Notes under the pieces: model-generated
Databases searched by the model: none
What the model was told of the DNA's origin: nothing
The model's input: the letters and a program-made list of their open reading frames with translations, nothing else
Made by a program: the position numbers and the translations under genes
From: Clostridia bacterium
GTDB taxonomy: Bacteria; Bacillota; Clostridia; Christensenellales; Aristaeellaceae
Assembly: GCA_017522345.1 (NCBI GenBank)
Contig: JAFWZN010000073.1
Span: forward strand, 1-36,343
Reading direction: 5' to 3'
DNA: 36,343 bases
Shown here: piece by piece, positions 16,166 through 24,413 of the stretch
Layout of the letters: each line of letters starts with the position of its first letter
Numbering within the stretch: position 1 is the stretch's first letter

Positions 16166-17020
16166 ATGAACATTGCCGTAAGCCTTTACTGCTATTATCA
16201 GGCCATCCGCGACGGACGCATGACGATCATGGACGTTATCCCGAAAGCCAAGGAAATGGGCTATGAGGGCATCGAGATCGTCAGTTGGGGCGATCCCTAC
16301 GAAAAGATGCTGAAAAGCGCAAAAGAAATGAAAGCGCAGGCCGAGGATGTAGGCCTTCCGATTATCGCCTATCTGACCGGCTCGGATTTTTTGAAAAACG
16401 ATATGGACGAACAGGTGGATGCATTAAAGCGCGAACTCGATATCGCCGCTGCCTTCGGCGTGACGCGCATGCGCCATGATTCTACCGCAGGCTACGATAA
16501 GGATGGAAAGCTCATAGCCATCGACGAGGCGCTGCCGATCGTAGCGGAGGGCTATCGCCGCGTAACCGAGCACGCTGAAACGATGGGAATTCAGACTATG
16601 ATCGAAAACCACGGCTATTATTTCCAGCATTCCACGCGCGTAAAGCGCCTGATCGAAGCGGTCGATCACAAAAACTTCGGCTGGCTGGTGGACATGGGAA
16701 ACTTTATGTGCGCCGATGAAAAATCGACCGACGCCGTTAAAAACGCCGCTCCCTACGCCGTGCATGTGCACGCGAAGGATTTCCATTATAAGGAAAAGGG
16801 CGACTATATCCCGCCCCAGCGCTGGTTCCCCACTTCAAACGGCAACTCCCTGCGCGGCGCAATCATCGGTCACGGCGTTGTGGATGTGCCCGAGTGCCTC
16901 AGAATCATCAAATCCCACGGCTATGACGGCTGGCTGAGCGTGGAATTCGAGGGCATGGAAGATTGCATTCAGGGTCTTACGTACAACCTTGCCAACCTAA
17001 AAGAAATGCTGAACAAGTAA
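16166..17020 (+). CDS. sugar phosphate isomerase/epimerase family TIM barrel (AP endonuclease 2 fold)
   Basis: The 284-residue protein is a xylose-isomerase-like TIM barrel. The usual metal ligands can be followed: Glu in MIENHGYYF, Asp in WLVDMGNFM, His in VHVHAKDFHY and Glu in WLSVEFEG. Relatives isomerise or epimerise sugars and keto-inositols, or dehydrate them, and commonly work with Gfo/Idh dehydrogenases, as here. The ATG at 16166 is chosen because AAAGGA lies just upstream and the family N-terminus (MNIAVSLYCYY) begins there. A 5' extension of the frame covers the promoter and is not coding. It lies 19 bases before the dehydrogenase at 17040, so the two form an operon divergent from the regulator. 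The substrate is unknown. Confidence 0.88.
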   Translation: MNIAVSLYCYYQAIRDGRMTIMDVIPKAKEMGYEGIEIVSWGDPYEKMLKSAKEMKAQAEDVGLPIIAYLTGSDFLKNDMDEQVDALKRELDIAAAFGVTRMRHDSTAGYDKDGKLIAIDEALPIVAEGYRRVTEHAETMGIQTMIENHGYYFQHSTRVKRLIEAVDHKNFGWLVDMGNFMCADEKSTDAVKNAAPYAVHVHAKDFHYKEKGDYIPPQRWFPTSNGNSLRGAIIGHGVVDVPECLRIIKSHGYDGWLSVEFEGMEDCIQGLTYNLANLKEMLNK

Positions 17021-17039
17021 AAAAACAGGAGGAAAAAAC

Positions 17040-18077
17040 ATGGAAAAAATCAAGGTCGCCATCGTCGGCGCAGGCAACATCGCAAGAAGCTACCACCTGC
17101 CCAATTACAAAAAGCGCGACGACGTTGAAATCACCGCCATCGCCGATATTAAAGTAGAACGCGCACAGAAGCTTGCCGAAACGTTCGGAATTCCGAAATA
17201 CTTCTCCTCCATCGAAGAAATGCTTGAAAACTGCGAGTGCGATTACGTGGATATCTGCGTATGGAACGGCTCCCACGCCGCCTGCGCCATCGCCGCAGCC
17301 CGCGCGGGCAAGGCGATCCTTTGCGAAAAGCCCATGGCGCTCAATCTTGAGCACGCGCTCATGATGAAGGAAGAAATCGAAAAGGCCGGCGTTCCCTTCA
17401 TGCTGGCCGTGCCCACCCGCTATACCTCTCAGGCCAAGGTTCTTCGCGAAATGGTCGATAAGGGCGAATTGGGCGACGTCTATTACGCCAAAACCGCCTA
17501 TACCAGAAGACGCGGCACCCCGACCGGCTGGTTCACTGATACGAAGAAGTCCGGCGGCGGCCCCGTCATCGATTTGGGCGTTCACTGCATCGACCGCACG
17601 TGGTACCTGATGGGCAATCCCAAGCCCGTTCGCGTAAGCGCATCCACCTCCTACGCCATCGGCGACTGGAAAACCAAGGGCGTTCTTCGCTGGCAGGCGG
17701 AAGAAAGCGAATGCACCGGCTTTGACACCGAAGACAGCGCCTGCGGCGTAATCCATTTCGAAAACGGCGCAAGCCTCATGTTCGAAGTCAGCTGGGCCTT
17801 AAACGCCCCCGGCGAGAACATCACCCAGATCTGCGGTTCGAAAGCCGGCGCCCGCCTCGACCCCTTCGTCATCTACGGCGAAACCTTCGGCTATCTTTCC
17901 GACAATACCCCCGAAACCGGCTACATCGACATGTTCTACGAGGAAATCGACCACTTTATCCACTGCCTCAGAACCGGCGAAAAGCCCTGCAGCGATCTTG
18001 ATCAGGCCGTAACCATGCAGCGCATTTTGGACGGCATCTACAGATCCGCAAAGCTCCATAAGGAAGTCGAAATCTGA
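17040..18077 (+). CDS. Gfo/Idh/MocA family NAD(P)-dependent oxidoreductase
   Basis: This 345-residue protein has the N-terminal Rossmann motif VAIVGAGNIARSYHLPNY and the intact catalytic EKP motif (CEKPMAL, residues 95-101). The dehydrogenase domain carries GGGPVIDLGVHCIDRTWYLMG, with the family Asp and His. It should oxidise a sugar or inositol hydroxyl with NAD(P), probably handing the keto product to, or taking it from, the isomerase encoded just upstream. AGGAGG precedes the ATG. A strong hairpin terminator follows. It differs from the paralogue at 11194, which has lost the EKP lysine, so the two are not redundant copies. Confidence 0.92.
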   Translation: MEKIKVAIVGAGNIARSYHLPNYKKRDDVEITAIADIKVERAQKLAETFGIPKYFSSIEEMLENCECDYVDICVWNGSHAACAIAAARAGKAILCEKPMALNLEHALMMKEEIEKAGVPFMLAVPTRYTSQAKVLREMVDKGELGDVYYAKTAYTRRRGTPTGWFTDTKKSGGGPVIDLGVHCIDRTWYLMGNPKPVRVSASTSYAIGDWKTKGVLRWQAEESECTGFDTEDSACGVIHFENGASLMFEVSWALNAPGENITQICGSKAGARLDPFVIYGETFGYLSDNTPETGYIDMFYEEIDHFIHCLRTGEKPCSDLDQAVTMQRILDGIYRSAKLHKEVEI

Positions 18078-18111
18078 TTCATAAAATTCTATACGGACGC
18101 TGAAAGCAGAA

Positions 18112-18175
18112 AACCCGTTCCCCTAAGCGGACAATCATTCCGCAGGGGACGGGTTCTTCTTCATTTTTTCATCCG
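18112..18175. terminator. intrinsic terminator between convergent genes
   Basis: AACCCGTTCCCC (18112-18123) pairs with GGGGACGGGTT (18145-18155) with one bulge, and an inner GCGG/CCGC stem extends it. CTTCTTCATTTTTT follows on the plus strand. It ends the isomerase-dehydrogenase operon and may also serve the leftward amidohydrolase gene. Confidence 0.85.
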
Positions 18176-18180
18176 CTTCC

Positions 18181-19206
18181 CTATTCCCCGCAGATCAGTT
18201 TTTCCGCCTTCCTGCGATCCTCCTTATTAAGCCTCTCAAACAGCCATTCGCAATAGGCGTTCAATCCCTTTTCATTCAAGGGTTTGGGCTGTTTTCCCGC
18301 CCTCTTTTCAAAATTCTCCGCAAAAATCTTCTGAAGCACGTCCTTATTAAGGCCGAGCCCCGTTCCCTTTGCGCCCGCGCCTTCAAAATAGGCGTTTCCG
18401 ATCAGCGTGTTTACGACGAGGCCGTAAATCGCCTCCTGACTTCCGAACACGATATCCTGCATGTCGTCTTCCATGTCGGTTCCGAATACGATTTTATCCT
18501 GCCACTTTTCAAAGAATTTTGTCCATCCTTCGCGGTCGGCAAGGAACGCATAATACATTTCGCTGCCGGGCGTGATATCCATAAAGAAGTTTTCGTAGGT
18601 TTCAAGCATTCTTTCCGCGTGCGGACGGTCGTCGGATGTGAAATAGAGGTGTGCAAGAGAAGCGCGCAGCTTCGGATGCTTTTTAAACACATTCTCAACC
18701 TGCGTATAGAGCTCGTTCAGCTTTGGAAAACCCTCTCCCACGCACAGCCACTTGTTTCTGACCGCAAATTCGGGCGCGGTGTCCGCGCTCCAGAAGGTAG
18801 CCGGGTCGCCCGCGTGCCACGTGACGGGAATATTTTCCGTTTCGGCCATGGAAAACGCGCCTTCAAACACATCGCTGTCCAGCGGAATCTGAAGATTTCT
18901 GTATACCGACGGCTTGCTTTCCAAAAGCTTCCAGCCGTCGCAGCCCGCTTCCATCATCAGCTCCAGCTGCTTAAGGTGCGTCTTACTGGTCGCGGGACAA
19001 TCCATAAAATACGCCATGCCGCCGTAAACATACACTCTTTCGGGCACAAGCCGCTTCATAAGCAGACATTCCAGTGTATTAAGCGGATTTCTCTCCATGG
19101 GAATGGCCATCACAGCCAGCTTTTCAAATTTGAAAAAATCCGCCATTTCGATGAGCTTTTGGGGCTTTCCGTAGGACAAATGCGAATGGCTGTCTATAAT
19201 GCGCAT
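18181..19206 (-). CDS. amidohydrolase-2 family TIM-barrel protein
   Basis: The 341-residue protein starts with IIDSHSHL, in place of the DxHxH metal motif of amidohydrolase-2 (ACMSD/gamma-resorcylate decarboxylase) enzymes. The other motifs are IPVTWHAGDPATFW (His), LRASLAHLYF (His) and VFGTDMEDD (catalytic Asp). Family members hydrolyse lactones or decarboxylate aromatic or small acids with zinc or manganese. The first motif has Ser in place of the variable residue but keeps both His. The start at 19206 is chosen over an ATG 15 bases upstream because GGGAGG ends seven bases before it. It is divergent from the flavoprotein-aconitase X operon, so it may belong to that pathway, for example as a lactonase (inference). 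Confidence 0.85.
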   Translation of the reverse strand: MRIIDSHSHLSYGKPQKLIEMADFFKFEKLAVMAIPMERNPLNTLECLLMKRLVPERVYVYGGMAYFMDCPATSKTHLKQLELMMEAGCDGWKLLESKPSVYRNLQIPLDSDVFEGAFSMAETENIPVTWHAGDPATFWSADTAPEFAVRNKWLCVGEGFPKLNELYTQVENVFKKHPKLRASLAHLYFTSDDRPHAERMLETYENFFMDITPGSEMYYAFLADREGWTKFFEKWQDKIVFGTDMEDDMQDIVFGSQEAIYGLVVNTLIGNAYFEGAGAKGTGLGLNKDVLQKIFAENFEKRAGKQPKPLNEKGLNAYCEWLFERLNKEDRRKAEKLICGE

Positions 19207-19264
19207 AATTTTTCCTCCCATATCGGTTTTCTTTTATTTTATCACAATTCATACGCTTGCGCCA

Positions 19265-19277
19265 CCGCAATTTGCGG
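19265..19277. promoter_or_regulatory. palindrome overlapping the flavoprotein promoter
   Basis: CCGCAATTTGCGG has perfect six-base arms around one T and covers the -35 box TTGCGG. It lies between two divergent genes. It could bind a repressor; it resembles the GCGCAA arms of O3 only loosely. Confidence 0.45.
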
Positions 19278-19300
19278 AAAACGAGATTGTGTGGTATACT
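19272..19300 (+). promoter_or_regulatory. promoter of the flavoprotein-aconitase X operon
   Basis: A -35 box TTGCGG (19272-19277) and a -10 box TATACT (19295-19300) are spaced by 17 bases, about 40 bases before the start codon at 19346. Confidence 0.75.
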
Positions 19301-19345
19301 TACTTTATGCTCAACTATTTTTTAAGCGAAGGGAAGTAATAATCG

Positions 19346-21406
19346 ATGGATCAGAAATACTCCGCGCTTTTCACTCCATGGAAGATCGGAAACGTTGAAA
19401 TCAAAAACCGAATCGTCCTGTGCCCCATGGGCGGCACGTCGCTTTTCGGCTGGATGGAATTCACCGGCTGCCATTTCGACAAGGAAGCCGCAAAGTTTTT
19501 CCTTGAAAGGGCGAAAAACAACGTCGGCCTCATTATCCCCGGCATCGCGCCCGTGAGAGACACCATTTTGGGCAAGTGGCTGTGGAAAAACGAGGGCATG
19601 TTCAAGGAGCTCAAAAAATTCATGGATGAAATCCACAAAACCGGCGCAAAGCTGTTTATTCAGCTGACCGCCGGCATGGGCAGAAGCTGGGCCATCACAG
19701 ACCACATCGCTCCCATGCACAAAAACAAGCTCCTTCGAAAAATCGTAAAACCGATTATCGACACCTCTTATCAGCTTGCAAGCCCCAGCGAGTGCAAGGC
19801 CAGATGGGATGAGGAAATCATCTGCCCCGAAATGACGATTGCCGAGATCAAGGAAATCATCGAGGCGTTTGCCAAAACCGCGAAGCTGTGCAAAGAAGCG
19901 GGCGTAGACGGCGTTGAAGTGCACGCGGTTCACGAAAGCTATCTTTTAGACCAGTTCACCATGGAATATTTCAATAAACGAACGGACGAATACGGCGGAT
20001 CGTTTGAAAACCGCTACCGCTTTGCCACCGACATTCTTAACGCCATCAAGGATGCATGCGGAAAGGACTTCCCCGTGTCCCTGCGCTACAGCGCCGTTTC
20101 CAAAATGAAGGGCTACTGCAAAGGCGCAATGCCCGGCGAGGATTATAAAGAGGTCGGCCGCGACATGGCGGAATCCGAAAAGGCCGCAAAATATCTCGAG
20201 GACGCGGGCTACGACATGCTCAACGCCGACAACGGTACCTACGACAGCTGGTACTGGGCGCATCCGCCGGTCTATATGCCCGAAAACTGCAACCTTGACG
20301 ATGTAGCGCACATCAAAAAGTTCGTGTCCATTCCCGTCGTCTGCGCAGGCCGCATGGATCCCGAAGCGGGCGCAAAGGCCATTGAAGAAGGCCGTATCGA
20401 CGCCATGGGCGTTGCGCGCCAGTTCTTAGCCGACCCCGAGTGGATCACCAAGCTCATCGAAGAGCGCCTTGAGGACATCCGTCCCTGCATCTGCTGCCAC
20501 GCGGGCTGCTTTAACTTCGCCAAGCACAAGGGCCACGCAAACGATCAGTCGCTCACAGACACCCGCGGCCTCGCGCGCTGCGCTTTGAACCCCGAAACCA
20601 TGCAGTCCAAAAAATACTACATCAAGCCCGCAAGAAAATCCAAAACCATTGCGGTCATCGGCGGCGGAATCGGCGGCATGGAGGCGGCGCTCGTCGCATC
20701 CAAGCGCGGTCATAAGGTAACGCTTTATGAAAAGAGCGCGTCGCTCGGCGGCGTATTCGTCGCGGCGGCAGCCCCGGACTTCAAGGAGAAGGACAAGGCG
20801 CTTTTAAAGTGGTATGAGCGCGAAATCGCAAAGAGCAATGTCGAGGTCAAGCTGAACACCGAAGTCAAAGACATTGCCAGCCTCAGGACGGATGAAATCA
20901 TCGTCGCCACCGGCGCAAAGCCCGTAAAAATTCCCGTCAAGGGCTTTGAAAAGGGCGTGGAAGCCATTGATTACCTGATGGGCAATAAGGAAGTCGGCAA
21001 GAAGGTCGCGGTTATCGGCGGCGGGCTCACCGGCTGCGAAATCGCCTACGATTTGTACTTAAAGGGCAAAACCCCCGTAATCATCGAGATGAAACAGGAC
21101 CTGATCGCCATGACCGGCGTGTGCCTTGCAAACTCCAGCTACCTGCGCGATTTCTTTGAGACCAACAAGGTTGAAGTGCATCTTGAAACCTCGCTCACCG
21201 AAATCACCGACAAGGGCATAACCGTAAAGGGCAAGGACGGCAAGGCCTTCGAAATCCCCGCCGACAGCGTCATCCTCTCCGTCGGCTACAAATCCGCCCC
21301 CCTCGCGGAAAAGGCGAAAAACGTTCACATCATCGGCGACGCGTTTAAGGTCGGCAATCTCCGCTCCGTCATCTGGCAGGCGTGGGACGTTGCCATGAAG
21401 CTGTAA
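19346..21406 (+). CDS. NADH:flavin oxidoreductase, 2,4-dienoyl-CoA reductase-like
   Basis: This 686-residue protein has the three-part layout of FadH/BaiCD/trimethylamine dehydrogenase relatives. It begins with an Old Yellow Enzyme FMN barrel (residues 5-370, with GVDGVEVHAVHESYLLDQF and NKRTDEYGGS). Next come the iron-sulphur cysteines C381-x2-C384-x3-C388 with C412 in LARCALNPE. Last is an FAD/NAD(P) module with VIGGGIGG near 435 and VIGGGLTG near 555. Such enzymes reduce activated C=C bonds using NAD(P)H. The spacing from the third to the fourth Cys is longer than in FadH. It lies 16 bases before aconitase X, so it probably reduces the alkene made by that dehydratase (inference). A GGGAAG ribosome site precedes the ATG. 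Confidence 0.9.
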   Translation: MDQKYSALFTPWKIGNVEIKNRIVLCPMGGTSLFGWMEFTGCHFDKEAAKFFLERAKNNVGLIIPGIAPVRDTILGKWLWKNEGMFKELKKFMDEIHKTGAKLFIQLTAGMGRSWAITDHIAPMHKNKLLRKIVKPIIDTSYQLASPSECKARWDEEIICPEMTIAEIKEIIEAFAKTAKLCKEAGVDGVEVHAVHESYLLDQFTMEYFNKRTDEYGGSFENRYRFATDILNAIKDACGKDFPVSLRYSAVSKMKGYCKGAMPGEDYKEVGRDMAESEKAAKYLEDAGYDMLNADNGTYDSWYWAHPPVYMPENCNLDDVAHIKKFVSIPVVCAGRMDPEAGAKAIEEGRIDAMGVARQFLADPEWITKLIEERLEDIRPCICCHAGCFNFAKHKGHANDQSLTDTRGLARCALNPETMQSKKYYIKPARKSKTIAVIGGGIGGMEAALVASKRGHKVTLYEKSASLGGVFVAAAAPDFKEKDKALLKWYEREIAKSNVEVKLNTEVKDIASLRTDEIIVATGAKPVKIPVKGFEKGVEAIDYLMGNKEVGKKVAVIGGGLTGCEIAYDLYLKGKTPVIIEMKQDLIAMTGVCLANSSYLRDFFETNKVEVHLETSLTEITDKGITVKGKDGKAFEIPADSVILSVGYKSAPLAEKAKNVHIIGDAFKVGNLRSVIWQAWDVAMKL

Positions 21407-21422
21407 AAAGGAGGAACACCCA

Positions 21423-22703
21423 ATGGCCATGTATTTAACCCCCGAGCAGCAGGAAATTCTGGACGGCAAAAAGGGCGAAGTCATGCAGAAGGTCATGAAA
21501 ACCCTTGTTCAGTACGGCGAAATCTTCGGCGCAGACAAAATGGCGCCGGTAACAAGCAAATATAACCACTTGGTCACAAGCTTCGGCTTAAAGGCGCTTG
21601 GCCCGGTGTACGAGCTTATGAATAAATTGATCGACGCGGGCGCAATCTCCAAGCAGCAGTTCTCCATGGACCCCCGCCCCCTCGATAAAAACGTGCCCAG
21701 CAACCTCATCATGGACTTGGTGTTCAAAAAATTCATGTATTCCCGCCAGGACTTTTACGAGGGACAGCTTGAAAAGCTGGGTCTTCTCAATAAAGACGCG
21801 TTCACCTGCGCCTGCTATCTGGATCAAGTGGGCAATAAGCCCCAGAAGGGCGAAATCCTTTCATGGGCGGAATCCTCCGCCGTCGTGTACGCCAACTCCG
21901 TATTGGGCGCGAGATGCAACCGAAACAGCGGCATCGTCGATCTCATGGGCAGCATCTTGGGCTTTGTTCCCTCCTTCGGTCTTCTGACCGACGAGGGACG
22001 AAAAGCCGGCTGGATTATCAAGATCGAAACCACGAAAAAGCCCGAAGCGCAGCTTTTGGGCAGCGCCATCGGCATGAAGGTGATGGAGGACGTTCCCTAC
22101 ATTATCGGCCTTGACAAGTGGCTTGGAACAGAGCTCACCGACGAAGCCTGCACCTACTTAAAGGACTTCGGCGCGGCAACCGCATCAAACGGCGCGGTCG
22201 GCCTTTACCACATTGAAAACCTCACGCCCGAAGCCAAGGAAACGGGTAAGGATCTCATAAAAGACGGCGCGAAGGTCTACGTCATCGACGATAATGAGCT
22301 CAAGCGCGTTTACGAGAGCTACCCCGTTATCTGGAAAAACAAGGACGCAAAGCCCAAGCTCTGCTTTATGGGCTGCCCGCATATGAGCCTTCAGCAGCTC
22401 AAGGGCTGGACGGACAAGGTGGAAGCGGGCTTAAAAGCCGCCGGAAACAAGAAGGTTCTGATTCCCACCGTGTTTACCGCCGCCCCGGGCGTTTTGAAGG
22501 AGTTTGAAAAAACGCCGTATGCCGCGCGCCTTAAGGCGACCGGCGTTGTGACAAGCTACATCTGCCCGCTGATGTATATGAACAATCCCTTGGCCGGCAA
22601 GATGCCCGTCATCACCTCCTCCAACAAGCTTCGCACCTACACCACCGCCCGCTATTACACCGACGACGAAATTCTTAATAAGATCACGAAGGGAGACAAA
22701 TAA
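21423..22703 (+). CDS. aconitase X large (catalytic) subunit
   Basis: The 426-residue protein matches the AcnX catalytic domain (old name DUF521): an N-terminal MYLTPEQQEILDGKKG, VYANSVLGARCNRNSG and the family motif CFMGCPHMSLQQL, with further Cys in YICPLMYMNN. These fit the ligands for an iron-sulphur cluster. Known AcnX enzymes dehydrate cis-3-hydroxy-L-proline or trans-4-hydroxyproline-derived acids in bacteria and mevalonate 5-phosphate in archaea. The small domain is a separate gene starting one base after this stop, as in two-subunit AcnX. AAGGAGG precedes the ATG. The substrate here is unknown: no proline-related gene is nearby, and the partner is an enoate-reductase-like flavoprotein. 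Confidence 0.92.
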   Translation: MAMYLTPEQQEILDGKKGEVMQKVMKTLVQYGEIFGADKMAPVTSKYNHLVTSFGLKALGPVYELMNKLIDAGAISKQQFSMDPRPLDKNVPSNLIMDLVFKKFMYSRQDFYEGQLEKLGLLNKDAFTCACYLDQVGNKPQKGEILSWAESSAVVYANSVLGARCNRNSGIVDLMGSILGFVPSFGLLTDEGRKAGWIIKIETTKKPEAQLLGSAIGMKVMEDVPYIIGLDKWLGTELTDEACTYLKDFGAATASNGAVGLYHIENLTPEAKETGKDLIKDGAKVYVIDDNELKRVYESYPVIWKNKDAKPKLCFMGCPHMSLQQLKGWTDKVEAGLKAAGNKKVLIPTVFTAAPGVLKEFEKTPYAARLKATGVVTSYICPLMYMNNPLAGKMPVITSSNKLRTYTTARYYTDDEILNKITKGDK

Positions 22704-22704
22704 C

Positions 22705-23148
22705 ATGAAGGAATTTATCGGACGCGTTGTTGCTCCCGGCTGCGTAAAAGCGGAAGCGCTCGTCTCTCACGGCGGCTTAAACACCCTCGCCTCCTTCCAA
22801 AAAGCCCTTCAGTTCGGCGATAAGGAGGCCACCTGCGGCGACCAGAACAATCCCGACCTGTACGGAAAGAAAATGAAAGGAAAGGCGCTCTGCCTTCCCC
22901 AGACCATCGGCTCCACAACCGGCGGCATGGTTTTATACTGCGCCTGCTCCATGAAGCGCCAGCCCGCCTGCCTTCTGTTTTCAAAGCCCATCGACTCTCT
23001 TGCCGCCGCCGGCGCAATCCTTGCCGACGTTTGGCTGGACGACGTGAAAATGCCCGTCGTCGATTCTCTGGGCGACGAATTCTTAAACTATGTCAAGGAC
23101 GGCATGACCATCTCCGTCTTAGAAAACGGCAAAGTGGTTGTGGAATAA
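22705..23148 (+). CDS. aconitase X small (swivel) subunit, DUF126
   Basis: This 147-residue protein matches the swivelling domain of aconitase X. After an N-terminal MKEFIGRVVAPGCVKAEALV come the motif NNPDLYGKKMKGKALCLPQ and a Ser/Thr-rich GSTTGGMVLY, where active-site hydroxyl residues lie in known AcnX. It would form a heterodimer with the product of the gene immediately upstream (one-base gap, so translational coupling is likely). Length is typical for the bacterial and archaeal separate subunit. The Cys content (CACS, LC, AC) is higher than I would expect for this domain. A weak hairpin, AAACAAG/CTTGTTT (23160-23183), follows and may end the operon. Confidence 0.9.
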   Translation: MKEFIGRVVAPGCVKAEALVSHGGLNTLASFQKALQFGDKEATCGDQNNPDLYGKKMKGKALCLPQTIGSTTGGMVLYCACSMKRQPACLLFSKPIDSLAAAGAILADVWLDDVKMPVVDSLGDEFLNYVKDGMTISVLENGKVVVE

Positions 23149-23159
23149 ATGCACACAAT

Positions 23160-23184
23160 AAACAAGGCCGCGCCCGCTTGTTTT
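23160..23184 (+). terminator. weak terminator-like hairpin after aconitase X
   Basis: AAACAAG (23160-23166) pairs with CTTGTTT (23177-23183), with a ten-base GC-rich loop and a four-base T-run. The stem is short, so termination may be partial. Confidence 0.45.
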
Positions 23185-23239
23185 GCCTGTATCCAACGTT
23201 TCAGTATGTATAATTTCCCGTTAAATTTTGACATTTTGA

Positions 23240-23269
23240 TTGACATATGATGTCTTTTTCATGTAGAAT
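23240..23269 (+). promoter_or_regulatory. rplM-rpsI promoter
   Basis: A consensus -35 box TTGACA (23240-23245) and a -10 box TAGAAT (23264-23269) are spaced by 18 bases. The predicted leader is about 100 bases long. Confidence 0.8.
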
Positions 23270-23305
23270 ATAGCTTGTGTCAATCCGCTCACCAGCCCCG
23301 GGCGT

Positions 23306-23349
23306 TTGATGCTTTGCGTGGTATGCTGACCTCATACCGGATGCATCAG
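23306..23349 (+). promoter_or_regulatory. structured 5' leader of rplM (possible L13 autoregulatory leader)
   Basis: The leader RNA folds into an outer GATGC/GCATC stem (23308-23312 / 23343-23347, extendable by two pairs) and an inner GGTATG/CATACC stem (23320-23325 / 23333-23338) with a CTGACCT loop. Known L13 leaders of Bacillota have a similar place and size and are thought to bind L13. The match to that family is by position and general shape, not by consensus. Confidence 0.6.
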
Positions 23350-23378
23350 TATTGATATTGATTTGGAGGAAATACCCA

Positions 23379-23813
23379 ATGAGCACTTATATGGCGAAGC
23401 CCGCGAACGTCGATCGTAAATGGTACGTAATCGATGCAGAAGGCGTTGTGCTTGGTCGTCTCGCTTCTCAGGTTGCCCTGATGCTGCGCGGCAAGCATAA
23501 GCCCACCTTCACTCCCCACGTTGACACCGGCGATTTCATCATCGTAGTCAACACCGATAAGATCGTGCTGACCGGCAACAAGCTGAACGACAAGATCTAC
23601 TATCACCACACCGGACATCCGGGCGGACTGAAGGAAACCAAGTACCGCGACCTGATGGCCACCAAGAGCGAGTTTGCCCTCAAGAAGGCCGTTCGCGGCA
23701 TGCTTCCCAAGGGACCTCTCGGCAACAAGATGATCAAGAAGCTCAAGGTTTATGCCGGCGCCGAGCATGAGCACGCTGCCCAGAAGCCCGAAGCTTTCGA
23801 GATGAAGAAGTAA
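23379..23813 (+). CDS. rplM: 50S ribosomal protein L13
   Basis: The 144-residue protein has the L13 hallmarks: [19 protein letters not shown] at the N-terminus, [19 protein letters not shown], then [13 protein letters not shown] and the C-terminal [10 protein letters not shown]. Its length is normal for bacterial L13, an early assembly protein of the large subunit. The start at 23379 is set by GGAGG nine bases upstream and the family N-terminus; the frame reads upstream to a TTG but without a ribosome site. It is the first gene of the L13-S9 pair, with 21 bases between them, its own promoter, a structured leader and a terminator after S9. Codon use is biased as in highly expressed genes. Confidence 0.98.
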   Translation: MSTYMAKPANVDRKWYVIDAEGVVLGRLASQVALMLRGKHKPTFTPHVDTGDFIIVVNTDKIVLTGNKLNDKIYYHHTGHPGGLKETKYRDLMATKSEFALKKAVRGMLPKGPLGNKMIKKLKVYAGAEHEHAAQKPEAFEMKK

Positions 23814-23834
23814 TCAGGAAGGAGGACGAAACAC

Positions 23835-24227
23835 ATGTCTGAAGTTATGATCAATGCCGTTGGAAGAAGAAAAAAGGCGATCGCCCGCGTTCGTCTGATT
23901 CCTGGTGAAGGAAACATCGTCATCAACAAGCGCACGCTGGACAACTATTTCGGCCTTGAAACCCTCAAGACCGTTGTCCGTCAGCCCCTCACCCTCACCG
24001 AGACCGCTGCCCGTTACGATGTTATCGTAACCGTAGCCGGCGGTGGATACACCGGCCAGGCCGGCGCGATCCGTCACGGCATCGCCCGCGCTCTCGTTAA
24101 GGCTGATGTAGAGCTCAAGCCCGCCATCAAAAAGGCCGGCTACCTCACCCGCGACCCGCGCATGAAGGAGCGCAAAAAGTACGGCCTCAAAGCCGCCCGT
24201 CGTGCTCCCCAGTTCTCCAAGCGCTAA
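23835..24227 (+). CDS. rpsI: 30S ribosomal protein S9
   Basis: The 130-residue protein has the S9 signatures: [12 protein letters not shown] near the N-terminus, [19 protein letters not shown] in the middle and the basic tail ending [17 protein letters not shown]. The final Arg is the residue that reaches the P-site tRNA in bacterial ribosomes. The arrangement rplM-rpsI is almost universal in bacteria, so the assignment is secure. A strong AAGGAGG precedes the ATG. A rho-independent terminator starts 18 bases after the stop. Confidence 0.98.
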   Translation: MSEVMINAVGRRKKAIARVRLIPGEGNIVINKRTLDNYFGLETLKTVVRQPLTLTETAARYDVIVTVAGGGYTGQAGAIRHGIARALVKADVELKPAIKKAGYLTRDPRMKERKKYGLKAARRAPQFSKR

Positions 24228-24245
24228 TTGGGAGAATATACAAAG

Positions 24246-24280
24246 CCCGGAAACCGCAAGGTTTTCGGGTTTTTTGTTTT
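24246..24280 (+). terminator. rpsI terminator
   Basis: CCCGGAAACC (24246-24255) and GGTTTTCGGG (24260-24269) form a ten-pair stem with one G-T pair and a GCAA tetraloop, followed by TTTTTTGTTTT. Confidence 0.92.
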
Positions 24281-24349
24281 GCCTTAAATACCAATTTGAC
24301 GCGAGAGGTTCGGCATTCTTTTTAGCTAAATTTCGTTTTTTCACCGTTC

Positions 24350-24378
24350 TTGAAACACGCATAAGCATTTGATATAAT
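24350..24378 (+). promoter_or_regulatory. promoter of the peptidase E-like gene
   Basis: A -35 box TTGAAA (24350-24355) and a consensus -10 box TATAAT (24373-24378) are spaced by 17 bases, 35 bases before the start codon. Confidence 0.82.
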
Positions 24379-24413
24379 ATCAATGAATAAATCTGATTTA
24401 TGGAGACAACGCC

